Shown here piece by piece: positions 30,229 to 39,336 of a stretch of DNA of 64,000 nt; within the stretch, counting starts at the first letter, position 1; each line of letters begins with the position of its first letter. Source of the DNA: Nocardia speluncae NBRC 108251 (lineage in GTDB: Bacteria > Actinomycetota > Actinomycetes > Mycobacteriales > Mycobacteriaceae). The notes under the pieces were generated by a model. The model saw nothing but the letters and a program-made list of their open reading frames with translations, had not been told where the DNA came from and did not search any database. A program made the position numbers and the translations under genes. The DNA is taken from assembly GCF_001613245.1 (NCBI RefSeq), contig NZ_BDBZ01000002.1:558001-622000 (forward strand), written 5' to 3'.

Positions 30229-30897
30229 TCAACGGATGCCGTACTCGGCAAGCGCATCCAGTAGTGCGCGCGGCCGCTGGTCGGCCGGCCCGGGTTCCAC
30301 CAGAGTGACCGCACAACCCAGTTCGGCGGCAGCGCCGTCGGCCTCGGCACTGTCACCGATCATCAGTACCTCACCGGGCACGATACCGATACGGTGACAG
30401 GCGATTTCGAAGAGCCGCGGGTCGGGTTTCACCGCACCTTCGGCATACGACAGGACGAATTCGTTCACCTGCTCGGCGACCCCGGCATGTTTGAACACCG
30501 GCCGGATATCCCAGGCGATATTGCTCACCACGGCGATCGGCAACCCGGCCGCGGCCACTGCGGTCAGGGCGGCCTCTGTATCCGGGAACGGCCGCCATGC
30601 CTCCGCCGACAGCAGTTGTTCGTACAGATATTCCGGATTACCGACCCCGGACCCACGCAGCACTGCCAGATACAGATCCCGATGCAGCGGCGGATCCAGG
30701 TCCCGCCGTTCCCATTCGTCGCGCAACCGCTCCGGCAGACCGCCCGGCCCACCGACCGGCGCCGTCATCCGCCGCATCACCTCGGCCTGAGCCTCGCCTG
30801 CCAAGGCGTCACCATCATCGCCCACCAGCTCGTCCAGTACCGGCTCGAATCGGAAGAGAGTACCGGAGAAATCGAACAGCACACCGCGGATAGTCAT
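30229..30897 (-). CDS. HAD-superfamily hydrolase with an altered motif I
   Basis: 222 residues. Motif I is FDFSGTLF: the nucleophile Asp9 is present, but the second Asp, the acid/base in phosphatases, is Ser11. Motif II IAVVSNIAW, motif III lysine in GAVKPDPRLF and motif IV MIGDSAEAD are intact. A helical cap lies between residues 15 and 90. Loss of the second Asp is seen in dehalogenase-like and ATPase-like HADs, so a phosphatase role should not be assumed. Convergent with the methyltransferase. Confidence 0.88.
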   Translation of the reverse strand: MTIRGVLFDFSGTLFRFEPVLDELVGDDGDALAGEAQAEVMRRMTAPVGGPGGLPERLRDEWERRDLDPPLHRDLYLAVLRGSGVGNPEYLYEQLLSAEAWRPFPDTEAALTAVAAAGLPIAVVSNIAWDIRPVFKHAGVAEQVNEFVLSYAEGAVKPDPRLFEIACHRIGIVPGEVLMIGDSAEADGAAAELGCAVTLVEPGPADQRPRALLDALAEYGIR

Positions 30898-31307
30898 ACG
30901 GCCAGGTTACGGAGGATCCCCGGCGGCGGCCTATCACTTCACCACAGCCGACATCACCAGGTGGGCGGGCGCTCTGCCAGGTGGACAGCGCAATCGTGTT
31001 CCCGCACAGCGCATTGCCGACGTGGGCGAGGCTCGTGAATCCTCGTCACTGCTGGGATCACTCGCACCGCATACTCGCCGCCACTGTGGTAAATCCATCG
31101 GTGTGGTGGTTTCGAATCGGCTGAGAACGCCGTAGGACCGTTTGCCGACGGCACATGTACTGCGCCCCCGAACTGACAGAGAGCGGGCACGGCAGCAGAA
31201 GCGCCAGAATTCGAAGCCACCGACCGGTTCCGTGGTTTCCCGACCCCGCCGCCGTCGAATGCCTCGACATTCCCTGTCGACCAGTGCAGTGAAAGGTGAA
31301 CCGCAAC
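30898..31307. other. intergenic region before the TPP enzyme
   Basis: About 410 bases between divergent genes. Frames here are shadows. AAAGGTGA at 31292-31299 is the ribosome site of the next gene. No repeat or recognisable RNA seen. Confidence 0.5.
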
Positions 31308-33125
31308 ATGACCAGCTCGACGCGCGTCAGCTCCGACGAATCCCGGCAACCGGCGGCCCCCATGATCACCGGTGCCGAATCCGTAGCCCGCGCTTTGGCG
31401 GATCGGGGAATTTCCACCGTCTTCGCCTACCCGGGAACCTCCGAGCTCGCGCTGAGCGCGGCCATCGCCGAGCGCGACGGTCTCAGGCTGATCAACGCAC
31501 GCGGTGACAAAGAGGCCGCGTTCATGGCGGCGGGCGGCAACTTTCCGGGCCCGGCGAAGTGCGCTGCAATTCTGCACGGTGCCCGTGGTTTGACCAACGC
31601 CCTCGGCGCCTCAGCGGATGTCCGACGCAGTGAGATACCGGTGCTCTATATGGTCGGTATGCCGTCGCGGTCATCGGCCCGGTATCTCCCCCCGCACGCC
31701 GAGCCCGATCTCATCGCCGCCGCCGGCGCCTTCGCGAAAGCCGCCTTCGATACCTCGACGCCGAGCTCGCCCGACCCGCAGGCGTTTCTGAAGGTCGTCA
31801 CCCAGGCGCTCGATACTTTGGCCGAGGCTCCCTACGGCCCCGTCCTGCTCGGCCTGCCGCAAGACCTCTTGGTCGGCCGGTTCGTTCCTGCCGATATGCG
31901 GGCCGATCCGGGATCGGCACGACCGGCCGACGCATCGCTGGAGACCACCGCAGCGGTGACCCTGGCATCCGCGGCGCAGCGTCCGGTGATCCTGGTCGAG
32001 GACTACCTGTTGCGGGATCCGAGCGCCGAGTCGGAGCTCGCCGCGTTCGCCGCTGCCTTGGGCGCACCCGTACTTCAGACGGCCTACCAGCGTGGGCCGA
32101 TGCTCTTCCAGCAGGTACGAGCGGAAACCGTACCGTCGTTCATCGGTCCCTACGAACCCACCGATTCGGAACATCGGCACCTACTCGACTCCGCCGATCT
32201 TCTCGTCACGGTGGAGGACCGGAATATGTACCCCCGGGTCGTGGGCCCGCTGCCTGCATGCCGCAAGATCGCTCTCACAAGCAATATCGCGGCGACCACG
32301 AAGAACGGTTACCTCACCTCCGAGGATGTGCTGGTGCCCGGAAACGTACGCATATCGATGCGCGCGATCACCGATCAACTCGGCAACCGCAGCGACCACA
32401 CAGAGGAAGCCGCCGGAGCCGAGGGCCGTCCATCGATCCCGAACCCGGGCGCAGCCGACCCGAAATGCTCCGCGGGCGCCGTCGAACTGGTGCGCGCCCT
32501 CGGCCGTGGACTCGAGTCGGTCGGTGATCCGGTTGTCGTGGACGACAGCCTCATGTTCGGCGGCCTGGTGGCACGTAATTATCAGCACCTTCCCCTCGGC
32601 GTGCAGGTCTTCGGTAGCCACGGCGCTTTTGTCGGGGGTGGGTTGCCGACCTCGGTCGGTCTTGCCGTCACCTCCCCGGACCTGCATGTTCTGACCACCC
32701 TGGGCGACCACGGATTCACCAACGGCCTGCAGGCTCTGGCAGCTGCCAGCGAGCACGACGCCCCGCTCGTCGTCTTGGTGTGCAACAACGGTGCCAGTGT
32801 CTGCCTCGGCAAACAAGCGGACTTCGACGGACTCGGGGAGAACGTCCTGCCGTTGGACAACATCGCCGAGATGAGCTATTCCGCAATCGCTTCCGGATTC
32901 GGACTGTCGAGTTCGGTTGTCGTATGGCCGGATGAAACATCGGTGACAGAGAGTGTCGTGGCAGCGTCGGAAACGCTGACCGCAGAGATCGAGCGCGCGC
33001 TATCCGCGCGGCGCCCCCACCTGATCGAACTGGTCACGCCCAGCCGGACCGAGTTCTGGACGGGTGTGTGGCGGGTCGAGGGGATGGAGAGCGTCTTCCG
33101 GACACGCACCGGCGACGGGGCGTGA
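31308..33125 (+). CDS. TPP-dependent enzyme, decarboxylase/acetolactate synthase-like
   Basis: 605 residues from ATG 31308 (RBS AAAGG at 31292-31296); GTG 31296 is an alternative. Three-domain ThDP fold. N-terminal: VFAYPGTSELALSAAI, then GDKEAAFMAAGG with the conserved Glu, then ILHGARGLTNALGA. Middle domain around residues 200-350. C-terminal TPP domain: GSHGAFVGGGLPTSVGLA, then TTLGDHGFTNGLQALAA and LVCNNGASVCLG. The metal motif reads GDHGF rather than the usual GDG, so this may be a divergent decarboxylase or phosphonopyruvate decarboxylase-like enzyme. No small subunit nearby. Substrate unknown. Confidence 0.8.
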   Translation: MTSSTRVSSDESRQPAAPMITGAESVARALADRGISTVFAYPGTSELALSAAIAERDGLRLINARGDKEAAFMAAGGNFPGPAKCAAILHGARGLTNALGASADVRRSEIPVLYMVGMPSRSSARYLPPHAEPDLIAAAGAFAKAAFDTSTPSSPDPQAFLKVVTQALDTLAEAPYGPVLLGLPQDLLVGRFVPADMRADPGSARPADASLETTAAVTLASAAQRPVILVEDYLLRDPSAESELAAFAAALGAPVLQTAYQRGPMLFQQVRAETVPSFIGPYEPTDSEHRHLLDSADLLVTVEDRNMYPRVVGPLPACRKIALTSNIAATTKNGYLTSEDVLVPGNVRISMRAITDQLGNRSDHTEEAAGAEGRPSIPNPGAADPKCSAGAVELVRALGRGLESVGDPVVVDDSLMFGGLVARNYQHLPLGVQVFGSHGAFVGGGLPTSVGLAVTSPDLHVLTTLGDHGFTNGLQALAAASEHDAPLVVLVCNNGASVCLGKQADFDGLGENVLPLDNIAEMSYSAIASGFGLSSSVVVWPDETSVTESVVAASETLTAEIERALSARRPHLIELVTPSRTEFWTGVWRVEGMESVFRTRTGDGA

Positions 33126-33160
33126 ACCGACCGGCCGACGCCGCGCAGCCGCATGCGTGC

Positions 33161-33192
33161 CCTGCCCTGCCGCAAGAATTCGGCAGGGCAGG
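33161..33192. terminator. bidirectional terminator hairpin
   Basis: CCTGCCCTGCCG (33161-33172) and CGGCAGGGCAGG (33181-33192) form a perfect 12-bp stem with an eight-base loop. It lies midway in the 82-base gap between two convergent genes, so it can end both transcripts. Confidence 0.8.
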
Positions 33193-33207
33193 TGCGCACG
33201 CCCCCTG

Positions 33208-34173
33208 TCAAACGGTCAGTTCTCCCAAGGCATGGAGCAGGAAGGCATTTACGGCTTCGGTCGCCTCCAACTGAACCAGGTGCCCTGCACCGGGCACCTG
33301 CCGGACAGCGCGCAGGTCCGGCAGCGTCGCGCGCATGGTTTCGAGCGGATCGCGGCCGCTGAACCCCTCCATATCCGGGTCGTTCTCCCCGTACACGAAA
33401 TACACCGGCGCGACAGGAGCGGCGTGCGCGTACTCGGCGGTGAGCTCCCAGTTGCGGTCGAGGGCGCGGTACCAATTCAGTCCGCCGGTGAAACCGGTGC
33501 GTTCGAATTCGGCAGCGAGGATGTCGAATTCCGCTTCGGGAAGCCACCGCCACGGGAATTGCGGGGCCTGCGGCAGCGCATCGATATAACGCATACCCGG
33601 CGGGTTCTGCCAGACATCGAGGTAGTGGTAGTCACCGCTCAGCGCGTAGTACACCCGGGACAGGAATTCGCGCGGCTGCGCGGCGAGATGGGCATCGGCG
33701 ACGCCGGGTTCCTGGAAGTACTGCATATGGAGGAAGTGCCGTTCGGCCATTTTCGCCCAGTAATACCCGGGTGGTTTCGGCGAGCGCGGTGCGAACGGAT
33801 TGTTCAGCACGACCAGGCCGCGTACCCGTTCCGGTGCCCGCATTCCGAGTTCCCACAGCAGGGCGGCGCCGAAATCGACACCCACGAATACCGCTCGTTC
33901 GGCGCCGATATCGTCGAGCAACGCCAGCAGATCGCCGATCACGGCCCGGTTGGTGTAGTCGTCGATTGCGGCGGGGGCGTCGGTGCGGCCGGCGCCGCGC
34001 AGGTCGGGAGCGATCGCCCGGTATCCGGCCGCCGACAGGGCGGCGAGCTGCCGGTGCCATACGTATCCGGTGTGCGGGAATCCGTGGCAGAAGATCACCG
34101 GATCGCCCTGCCCCTGTTCGGTGATGTGCATCCGCACACCCCCGGTATCGATGAACCGGTGTATCGGCGTCAC
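33208..34173 (-). CDS. alpha/beta hydrolase, epoxide hydrolase-like
   Basis: 321 residues from GTG 34173 with GGGAGG upstream. Oxyanion motif HGFPHTGYVWHRQL, nucleophile Asp in GVDFGAALLWELG, acid Asp in VYGENDPDM and catalytic His in GAGHLVQLE. Asp as the nucleophile instead of Ser points to epoxide hydrolases or dehalogenases. Cap region with paired aromatic residues (YYALSGDYHYLDVW). No signal peptide. Divergent from an SDR gene across 54 bases containing a KstR-like site, so the two may share control and perhaps a catabolic role. Confidence 0.9.
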   Translation of the reverse strand: MTPIHRFIDTGGVRMHITEQGQGDPVIFCHGFPHTGYVWHRQLAALSAAGYRAIAPDLRGAGRTDAPAAIDDYTNRAVIGDLLALLDDIGAERAVFVGVDFGAALLWELGMRAPERVRGLVVLNNPFAPRSPKPPGYYWAKMAERHFLHMQYFQEPGVADAHLAAQPREFLSRVYYALSGDYHYLDVWQNPPGMRYIDALPQAPQFPWRWLPEAEFDILAAEFERTGFTGGLNWYRALDRNWELTAEYAHAAPVAPVYFVYGENDPDMEGFSGRDPLETMRATLPDLRAVRQVPGAGHLVQLEATEAVNAFLLHALGELTV

Positions 34174-34189
34174 GGAACCTCCCGAATAC

Positions 34190-34203
34190 TAGAACGCGTT
34201 ACA
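34190..34203. promoter_or_regulatory. KstR-like operator
   Basis: TAGAACGCGTTACA fits the mycobacterial KstR consensus TNNAACNNGTTNNA at every fixed position. It lies in the 54-base gap between the divergent hydrolase and SDR starts. A second, weaker inverted repeat GTTAC...GTAAC spans 34198-34216. Other TetR proteins recognise similar AAC-GTT cores, so the assignment to KstR is an inference. Confidence 0.6.
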
Positions 34204-34227
34204 TTTTCACGGTAACGTCCCGGGACT

Positions 34228-35076
34228 GTGAGCGGAACACCACACTCCCTGAAAAATCGAATCGCAGTCGTCACCGGTGCGAGTCGCGGTATCGGCAAAG
34301 GTATCGCGCTGGAACTCGGCGCGGCCGGCGCGACCGTATACGTCACCGGGCGATCGGAACAGCCCGGCAAGCTCCCGGGCACGGTGCACGAGACGGCCGC
34401 GCAGATCGACGAGCTGGGCGGCACCGGCATACCCGCCATCTGCGATCACGGCGACGACGAGGCCACAGCGGCCCTGTTCGAGCGCATCGGCACCGAACAC
34501 GACCGGCTCGACGTCCTGGTCAACAACGTCTACAACTCCCCCGCCGCCGCCCGCTGGCTGGGCCGCAAATTCTGGGACGTACCACCGAAAGCCTGGGACG
34601 AGACGTTCCGAATCGGGGTGCGTTCCCATTACGTCGCAGCCGTGTACGCGGCACCGTTGCTGCTGAAAGCGGGCGGTCTCATCGTGAACGTGTCCTCCCC
34701 CGGCGCGCAGCGCGCCATGCACAACGCCGTCTACGGGATCGCAAAAACGGCACTGGACCGGATGACCGCCGATTTCGCCCGGGATCTCACCGATACCGAG
34801 GTCACGGCCGTATCGATCTGGCCGGGCCTGGTGGCCACCGAACTACTGCAGCTGGTGCCCGCCGATGACACGGGTAAACGCGTGGTGACCCTGCCGGGTG
34901 AGGGCAGCTTCGACCTGGACGAGGCCGAAACGCCCCGATTCGCGGGCCGAGCCGTAGTGGCGCTGGCCGCCGACCCCGACCGCAAGAAGCGAGCGGGTAA
35001 TGCCTGGAAAGTGGCCGATCTGGCCGAGGACTACGGATTCACCGATATCGACGGACGGATACCCCGGACCGACTGA
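34228..35076 (+). CDS. short-chain dehydrogenase/reductase (DHRS1-like)
   Basis: 282 residues from GTG 34228. Nucleotide motif VVTGASRGIGKGIALELG, NNVYN in place of NNAG, catalytic Ser in IVNVSSPGAQRAMHNAVYG and the YGIAK active-site Tyr-Lys pair, followed by IWPGLVATELLQL. The NNVYN motif and the long C-terminal part match the DHRS1-like group. Substrate unknown. Divergent from the epoxide hydrolase-like gene; ends three bases from the convergent secG stop. Confidence 0.9.
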   Translation: MSGTPHSLKNRIAVVTGASRGIGKGIALELGAAGATVYVTGRSEQPGKLPGTVHETAAQIDELGGTGIPAICDHGDDEATAALFERIGTEHDRLDVLVNNVYNSPAAARWLGRKFWDVPPKAWDETFRIGVRSHYVAAVYAAPLLLKAGGLIVNVSSPGAQRAMHNAVYGIAKTALDRMTADFARDLTDTEVTAVSIWPGLVATELLQLVPADDTGKRVVTLPGEGSFDLDEAETPRFAGRAVVALAADPDRKKRAGNAWKVADLAEDYGFTDIDGRIPRTD

Positions 35077-35079
35077 CGA

Positions 35080-35313
35080 TCAGGCGAACTTGATCTCCAG
35101 CCCGATCCCCAGAATCGCGATGAACCAGACCAGCCCGGTGAAGATGGTGATGCGGTTGAGGTTCTTCTCCGCAACGGTCGAACCGGACAGCGCCGACTGC
35201 GTCCCACCACCGAACAGGCTGGACAAACCTCCGCCCTTGGCGCGGTGCAACAGCACCATCAGCACCAGCAGCAGGCTGGTGACGATCAGGAGGATATCCA
35301 GGAACATCCGCAT
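35080..35313 (-). CDS. secG: SecG, preprotein translocase subunit
   Basis: 77 residues, the same length as the mycobacterial protein. Two membrane segments flank the conserved HRAKGGGLSSLFGGG and ALSGSTVAEKNLNR stretches. Part of SecYEG in the plasma membrane. ATG 35313 is chosen because it lies six bases after TACACT (35325-35320), a -10 box for leaderless translation; ATG 35307 is an alternative. In mycobacteria secG follows tpiA; here about 7 kb of other genes lies between. Confidence 0.93.
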   Translation of the reverse strand: MRMFLDILLIVTSLLLVLMVLLHRAKGGGLSSLFGGGTQSALSGSTVAEKNLNRITIFTGLVWFIAILGIGLEIKFA

Positions 35314-35326
35314 GCGGACAGTGTAT

Positions 35327-36934
35327 CTATGCGCGCGGTTCGACCGACACCAGGTGGGTGAGCGTCTCGTCGTGAGCGAATTCCGCGACCGCGCGTTCAC
35401 GCATCAGGTCCTGGGCGGTCAGCCGCACCTTGTGCTGCTGCATATGCTCCGACCAGGAGCGCACCACGAATGCCTCGACGTAGCGGTCCGCGGCGCCGAC
35501 ATCGCGGTACAGCCGCCATTCCATAGCACCGGTGCGCTGCCGGGACCGGCCCACGTAACTCATCGCGTCGAGGAATTCGGGAACCCGGCCCGCCGGTACG
35601 TCGTAGTCCTTGAGCACCAGCACCGGGCCGTCATCCGGTTCCGGTTCCACCACCAGCTCGGGTTCGGGCCAGTACGCATGCGGGGTCAGGTCGAAACCGG
35701 CCGCGAACTGGCGCATGGGCAGCCATATGGTACTGAGCGCGGCGAACCCGAGCAGCGCACCGGCGACCAGCAGGGCGGTGACCGCGCCGTAGGCGCCGGC
35801 GACCAGGCCCCACACCACCGAGCCGATCGCCTGGCCGGCCATGAAAACCAGCATGTACACCGACAGCCCACGCGCCCGCACCCACCCGGGGAGCAGTAGC
35901 TGCATGGTGGCGTTCATGGTCGAGAGTGTGAGCAGCCAGGCCGCGCCGGCGAATACCAGCAGGATCAGCACCAGCGCCTCGACCCGCAGCAGCGCGGTTC
36001 CGCAGCAGGCCACACCGAACACCAGCGCGGCGACGGCGACCTGCTGGGTGGGTGTGAGCAGCGCCCGCACCCGCGCCAGGCTCACCGCGCCGAGTACGGC
36101 CCCCACTCCGAGCGCGCCGAGCATAACGCCGTAACCGGAGGATCCCAGGCCCAGCTGATCGCGTGCGATCACAGGTAGCAGCGCCCACAACGCACTACCG
36201 GGAGCGACGAACAGCGCGGTGCGCAGCAACACCCGCCGGATGGCCGGTGCCGATTTGATGAACCGGGTCCCGGCCTGCAAGGCCGCCAGCGGGCGTTCGC
36301 TCGGGAATTCGCGCTCCACCTTCGGTCGCCGCCACAGCAGCAGCGCCCCGACGATGGCGCAGAAGGAAAAGGCGTTGAGAGTGAACACCAGCGCCGGCCC
36401 GGACAGCGCGACCAGCACGCCCGCGACCGCCGGACCCACTGCCCGGCCGATATTCATATTCATACTGCCCAGTGCCGCGGCGGACGGAATCTGGTCACGC
36501 GGGACCAATTCGGGCTGGATCGCCTGCCAGGAGGGCGCGACAACCGCCTGACCGCAGCCGAGTAAGAACAACAGTATGAGCAGCACCGAGGGAGTGGTGT
36601 GCCCGGTGGCAGTCGCGATTGCCAGGACCGCCGCCAGCACCGCCATGGTGGATTGCGCGCCGAGCAGCAGGCGCCGGCGGTCCAGCAGATCGGCGAGTAC
36701 CCCGGACGGTATCGACAGGATCATCACCGGCAGCGTCGTCGCGGTCTGGACGAACGAAACCAGAGCCGCCGCATTGGGTCCGTCGACCAGCACCCACTGG
36801 GCGCCCACCATCTGCATCCAGGTACCGAGATTGGAGACCAGCTGGGCGATCCAAAGCGCCCGATAGACCGGGGATCGCAGCGGCGCCCAGGTAGAAACTG
36901 GTTTCGGCGCGGCTGTGGTCACTCGGGACAGCAT
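35327..36934 (-). CDS. MFS transporter with a C-terminal monooxygenase-like domain
   Basis: 535 residues from ATG 36934; the frame continues to 36991. Twelve membrane segments of the MFS_3 (transmembrane secretion effector, EntS-like) type: SPVYRALWIAQLVSNLGTWM, then PSGVLADLLDRRRLLL and a second half. The last 100 residues (LKDYDVPAGRVPEFLDAMS, REWSEHM-type SWSEHMQQHKVR) resemble a dimeric alpha/beta-barrel monooxygenase-like domain, common in this family. Exported substrate unknown. Ends 13 bases before the secG start. Confidence 0.88.
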   Translation of the reverse strand: MLSRVTTAAPKPVSTWAPLRSPVYRALWIAQLVSNLGTWMQMVGAQWVLVDGPNAAALVSFVQTATTLPVMILSIPSGVLADLLDRRRLLLGAQSTMAVLAAVLAIATATGHTTPSVLLILLFLLGCGQAVVAPSWQAIQPELVPRDQIPSAAALGSMNMNIGRAVGPAVAGVLVALSGPALVFTLNAFSFCAIVGALLLWRRPKVEREFPSERPLAALQAGTRFIKSAPAIRRVLLRTALFVAPGSALWALLPVIARDQLGLGSSGYGVMLGALGVGAVLGAVSLARVRALLTPTQQVAVAALVFGVACCGTALLRVEALVLILLVFAGAAWLLTLSTMNATMQLLLPGWVRARGLSVYMLVFMAGQAIGSVVWGLVAGAYGAVTALLVAGALLGFAALSTIWLPMRQFAAGFDLTPHAYWPEPELVVEPEPDDGPVLVLKDYDVPAGRVPEFLDAMSYVGRSRQRTGAMEWRLYRDVGAADRYVEAFVVRSWSEHMQQHKVRLTAQDLMRERAVAEFAHDETLTHLVSVEPRA

Positions 36935-36965
36935 AGCCGTGTGCTCTGAAAGGAAAGCCGCACGC

Positions 36966-38324
36966 TCACGCGGTGAGGCGGTCTTCCTCACTGATGAACC
37001 GGGTGGCGATCACACTCACCACCGCGGTGCTCACCAGATACCCGCAGGCCAGCCATGGTGCGCCACCGGCGGCCGCGATCAACGCCGTAACGATCATCGG
37101 CGTCAGCCCCGAAGCATAGATACCGGAGAACTGATAGACGAACGATAAACCCGTATACCGCACCTCGGGCGGATACAGTCCGGCGTACAAGGTGCCTTGC
37201 GCACCGTAGAAGAGCGCATGCGCCACCCCGAACACTGCGATGACGGCCACGGTGAAGACGACGATATTGCCGGTTTCGAAAAGCAGGAACACCGGATACA
37301 CCAGCACCCCGTAGGCCGCGATCCCGGCAATGTACACCCGCCGCGGCCCGAAACGGTCGGTGAGCAGACCGGATACCGGGATGAGCGCGGCCATCACCAC
37401 CGCTGCGACAGTGACCGCCAGCAGTACCGGCACCTGCTCGAAACCCAGCTGAACGGTTGCGAAGCTGATCGCGAAAACACCCCACGTGTTGAACGCCGCG
37501 CCCTCACCCCAGCGGGACAGCAACCCCAAGACGGTATTACGCCGGGAACGAGCGCTGCGGAACAACTCGACCACCGGCACTTTCGAGATCCGGTTCAGCC
37601 GATCCACCTCACGGAAGGCCGGCGTCTCATCGATCTTCAGCCGGACCACCAGCCCGATCAGCACCAGCACCACACTGGCGCCGAACGCGATCCGCCATCC
37701 GTAAGCCAGAAACGCGTCTTCGCTCAACACCGTGCGCAGCAGCGCAAAGACCCCGGTGCCCAGCGCCAGGCCGAGTGCCAGCCCGACCTGCGGGTAGCTA
37801 CCGAACAATCCCACTTTCCGGCGGGGGCTGTGCTCGACGGCCAGCAGTACCGCACCGGCCCATTCCCCGCCCAGCGCGAACCCCTGCAGCATCCGCAACG
37901 CCAGCAACAGGATCGGCGCGGCAACACCGATCGCGGCGGCGGTGGGCAGTACGCCCATCAGGGCCGTGGATCCGCCCATGATGGCCATCGTCAATGCGAG
38001 CGTACGTTTGCGGCCGATCCGGTCACCGATATGCCCGAACACGAGACCGCCCACCGGACGCATCAGGAAACCCACAGCGAAGGTCGCGAACGACAGCATG
38101 GTTCCGACGAATGCACTGCTGCTCGGGAAGAACAGTTTGTCGAAAACAATGCCCGCCGCGGTGGAGTAGAGGAAGAAGTCGTACCACTCGACAGTGGTTC
38201 CGATCAGGCTCGCGGCAACCGCTTTCCGGGTGTCGCCGGCGGCCAGTCCGCCCGCGTCTTCCTCGGCCGGAACCGCGGGCTCGTCCGCGCGGGCGGGCAC
38301 CGCCGCGATTTCCGGCAACGACAT
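36966..38324 (-). CDS. MFS transporter of the metabolite:H+ symporter (MHS) family
   Basis: 452 residues. After a 32-residue polar leader comes AASLIGTTVEWYDFFLYSTAAG, the MHS signature. The MFS loop motif GHIGDRIGRKRTL follows, and LQGFALGGEWAGAVLLAVEH is also MHS-specific. Twelve segments in all. Relatives import dicarboxylates, shikimate or betaines by proton symport; the substrate here cannot be told. It lies 31 bases upstream of the previous MFS gene on the same strand and could be co-transcribed. Confidence 0.9.
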   Translation of the reverse strand: MSLPEIAAVPARADEPAVPAEEDAGGLAAGDTRKAVAASLIGTTVEWYDFFLYSTAAGIVFDKLFFPSSSAFVGTMLSFATFAVGFLMRPVGGLVFGHIGDRIGRKRTLALTMAIMGGSTALMGVLPTAAAIGVAAPILLLALRMLQGFALGGEWAGAVLLAVEHSPRRKVGLFGSYPQVGLALGLALGTGVFALLRTVLSEDAFLAYGWRIAFGASVVLVLIGLVVRLKIDETPAFREVDRLNRISKVPVVELFRSARSRRNTVLGLLSRWGEGAAFNTWGVFAISFATVQLGFEQVPVLLAVTVAAVVMAALIPVSGLLTDRFGPRRVYIAGIAAYGVLVYPVFLLFETGNIVVFTVAVIAVFGVAHALFYGAQGTLYAGLYPPEVRYTGLSFVYQFSGIYASGLTPMIVTALIAAAGGAPWLACGYLVSTAVVSVIATRFISEEDRLTA

Positions 38325-38475
38325 GGTGCCCCCTTCGGTACGGCATCGACTCGACCGGTGAGGTTATGGCGGCACGGCGAGTGCCGGCAGGGTTGGAATC
38401 AGCGCGATTCGAGGACGGATAAACCCCCGATGTCGCCGCACGGGCCACCGGCACGCGCCGGGTAACATCGGCGGC

Positions 38476-39273
38476 ATGCCCGGACGACTGCTCCGATTCG
38501 GTGCGGCCCTCGCCCTCACCCTGCTGGCTGCCACGGCCTGCTCGAACGATGAGGAGCCCGAGCCCGCGGCGCCCGATTCGACGCCGATGGGCCACACCTA
38601 TATCTCCACCGAGGTCACCGGCACAGCGATCCCGGGTGGTGGACCGCTCACCCTGGTTTTCGCCGACGGCCGGATCACCGCCGACGCCGGCTGCAACAAG
38701 CACAGTGGTGCGGTGGATCTACACGATCATGTTCTGCACGTTTCCGAACTGGCCAGCACCCTCGCCGGCTGCCCCGGTGAACGCGCCGGCTCCGATACCT
38801 GGGTCGGCGAACTACTGCGCGGCGAGCCGACCTGGGAACTCGACGGCAACCGGCTGACACTGACCGGCAAGAACTCGACGGTGGCGCTCACGGACAAGAA
38901 AGTGGTGCAACCGGACCGGCCGATCCGTGGCACCGAATGGATCGTCACCACGCTGCTCACCCCGCAAGCGCAGGTATCGTCCCGCACGATCGAGGAAGTG
39001 CGGCCCAACCTCACCATCGCCGAAGACGGCGGTCTCACCGGGTTCGCCGGCTGCAATCGGCTGACGGGGCGCGCAGAGGTCACCGAGACCCCGGCCGGCG
39101 CCGACATCGCGTTCACCGCGGCCACCACTCGCATGATGTGCACGCCCGAGGTCATGGAAGTGGAACAGGCAGTGCTGGCTGCCCTGGACGGCACCGCGCA
39201 GGCCACCGTCGACGCCGATACCCTCACCCTGCACAACACCAACGGCCACGGCCTGACACTGCGCGCCCGGTAG
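38476..39273 (+). CDS. lipoprotein with two META domains
   Basis: 265 residues. Signal peptide with lipobox LAATAC, lipidated Cys22. Two META domains (about 40-140 and 145-262), each with a GCN motif: DAGCNKHSGAVDL and FAGCNRLTGRAEV, the second followed by FTAATTRMMCTPEVMEVEQ, the HslJ-like consensus. Located on the outer face of the membrane; function in actinobacteria unclear. ATG lies seven bases after TAACAT (38463-38468), so leaderless translation is likely. Divergent from the MHS transporter. Confidence 0.88.
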   Translation: MPGRLLRFGAALALTLLAATACSNDEEPEPAAPDSTPMGHTYISTEVTGTAIPGGGPLTLVFADGRITADAGCNKHSGAVDLHDHVLHVSELASTLAGCPGERAGSDTWVGELLRGEPTWELDGNRLTLTGKNSTVALTDKKVVQPDRPIRGTEWIVTTLLTPQAQVSSRTIEEVRPNLTIAEDGGLTGFAGCNRLTGRAEVTETPAGADIAFTAATTRMMCTPEVMEVEQAVLAALDGTAQATVDADTLTLHNTNGHGLTLRAR

Positions 39274-39336
39274 GTCGACTGCCGGGTCGGCTCGTACGAG
39301 GCAGGGGTCGCGCCTCCGCAACCGCCGCGGCCGCGG

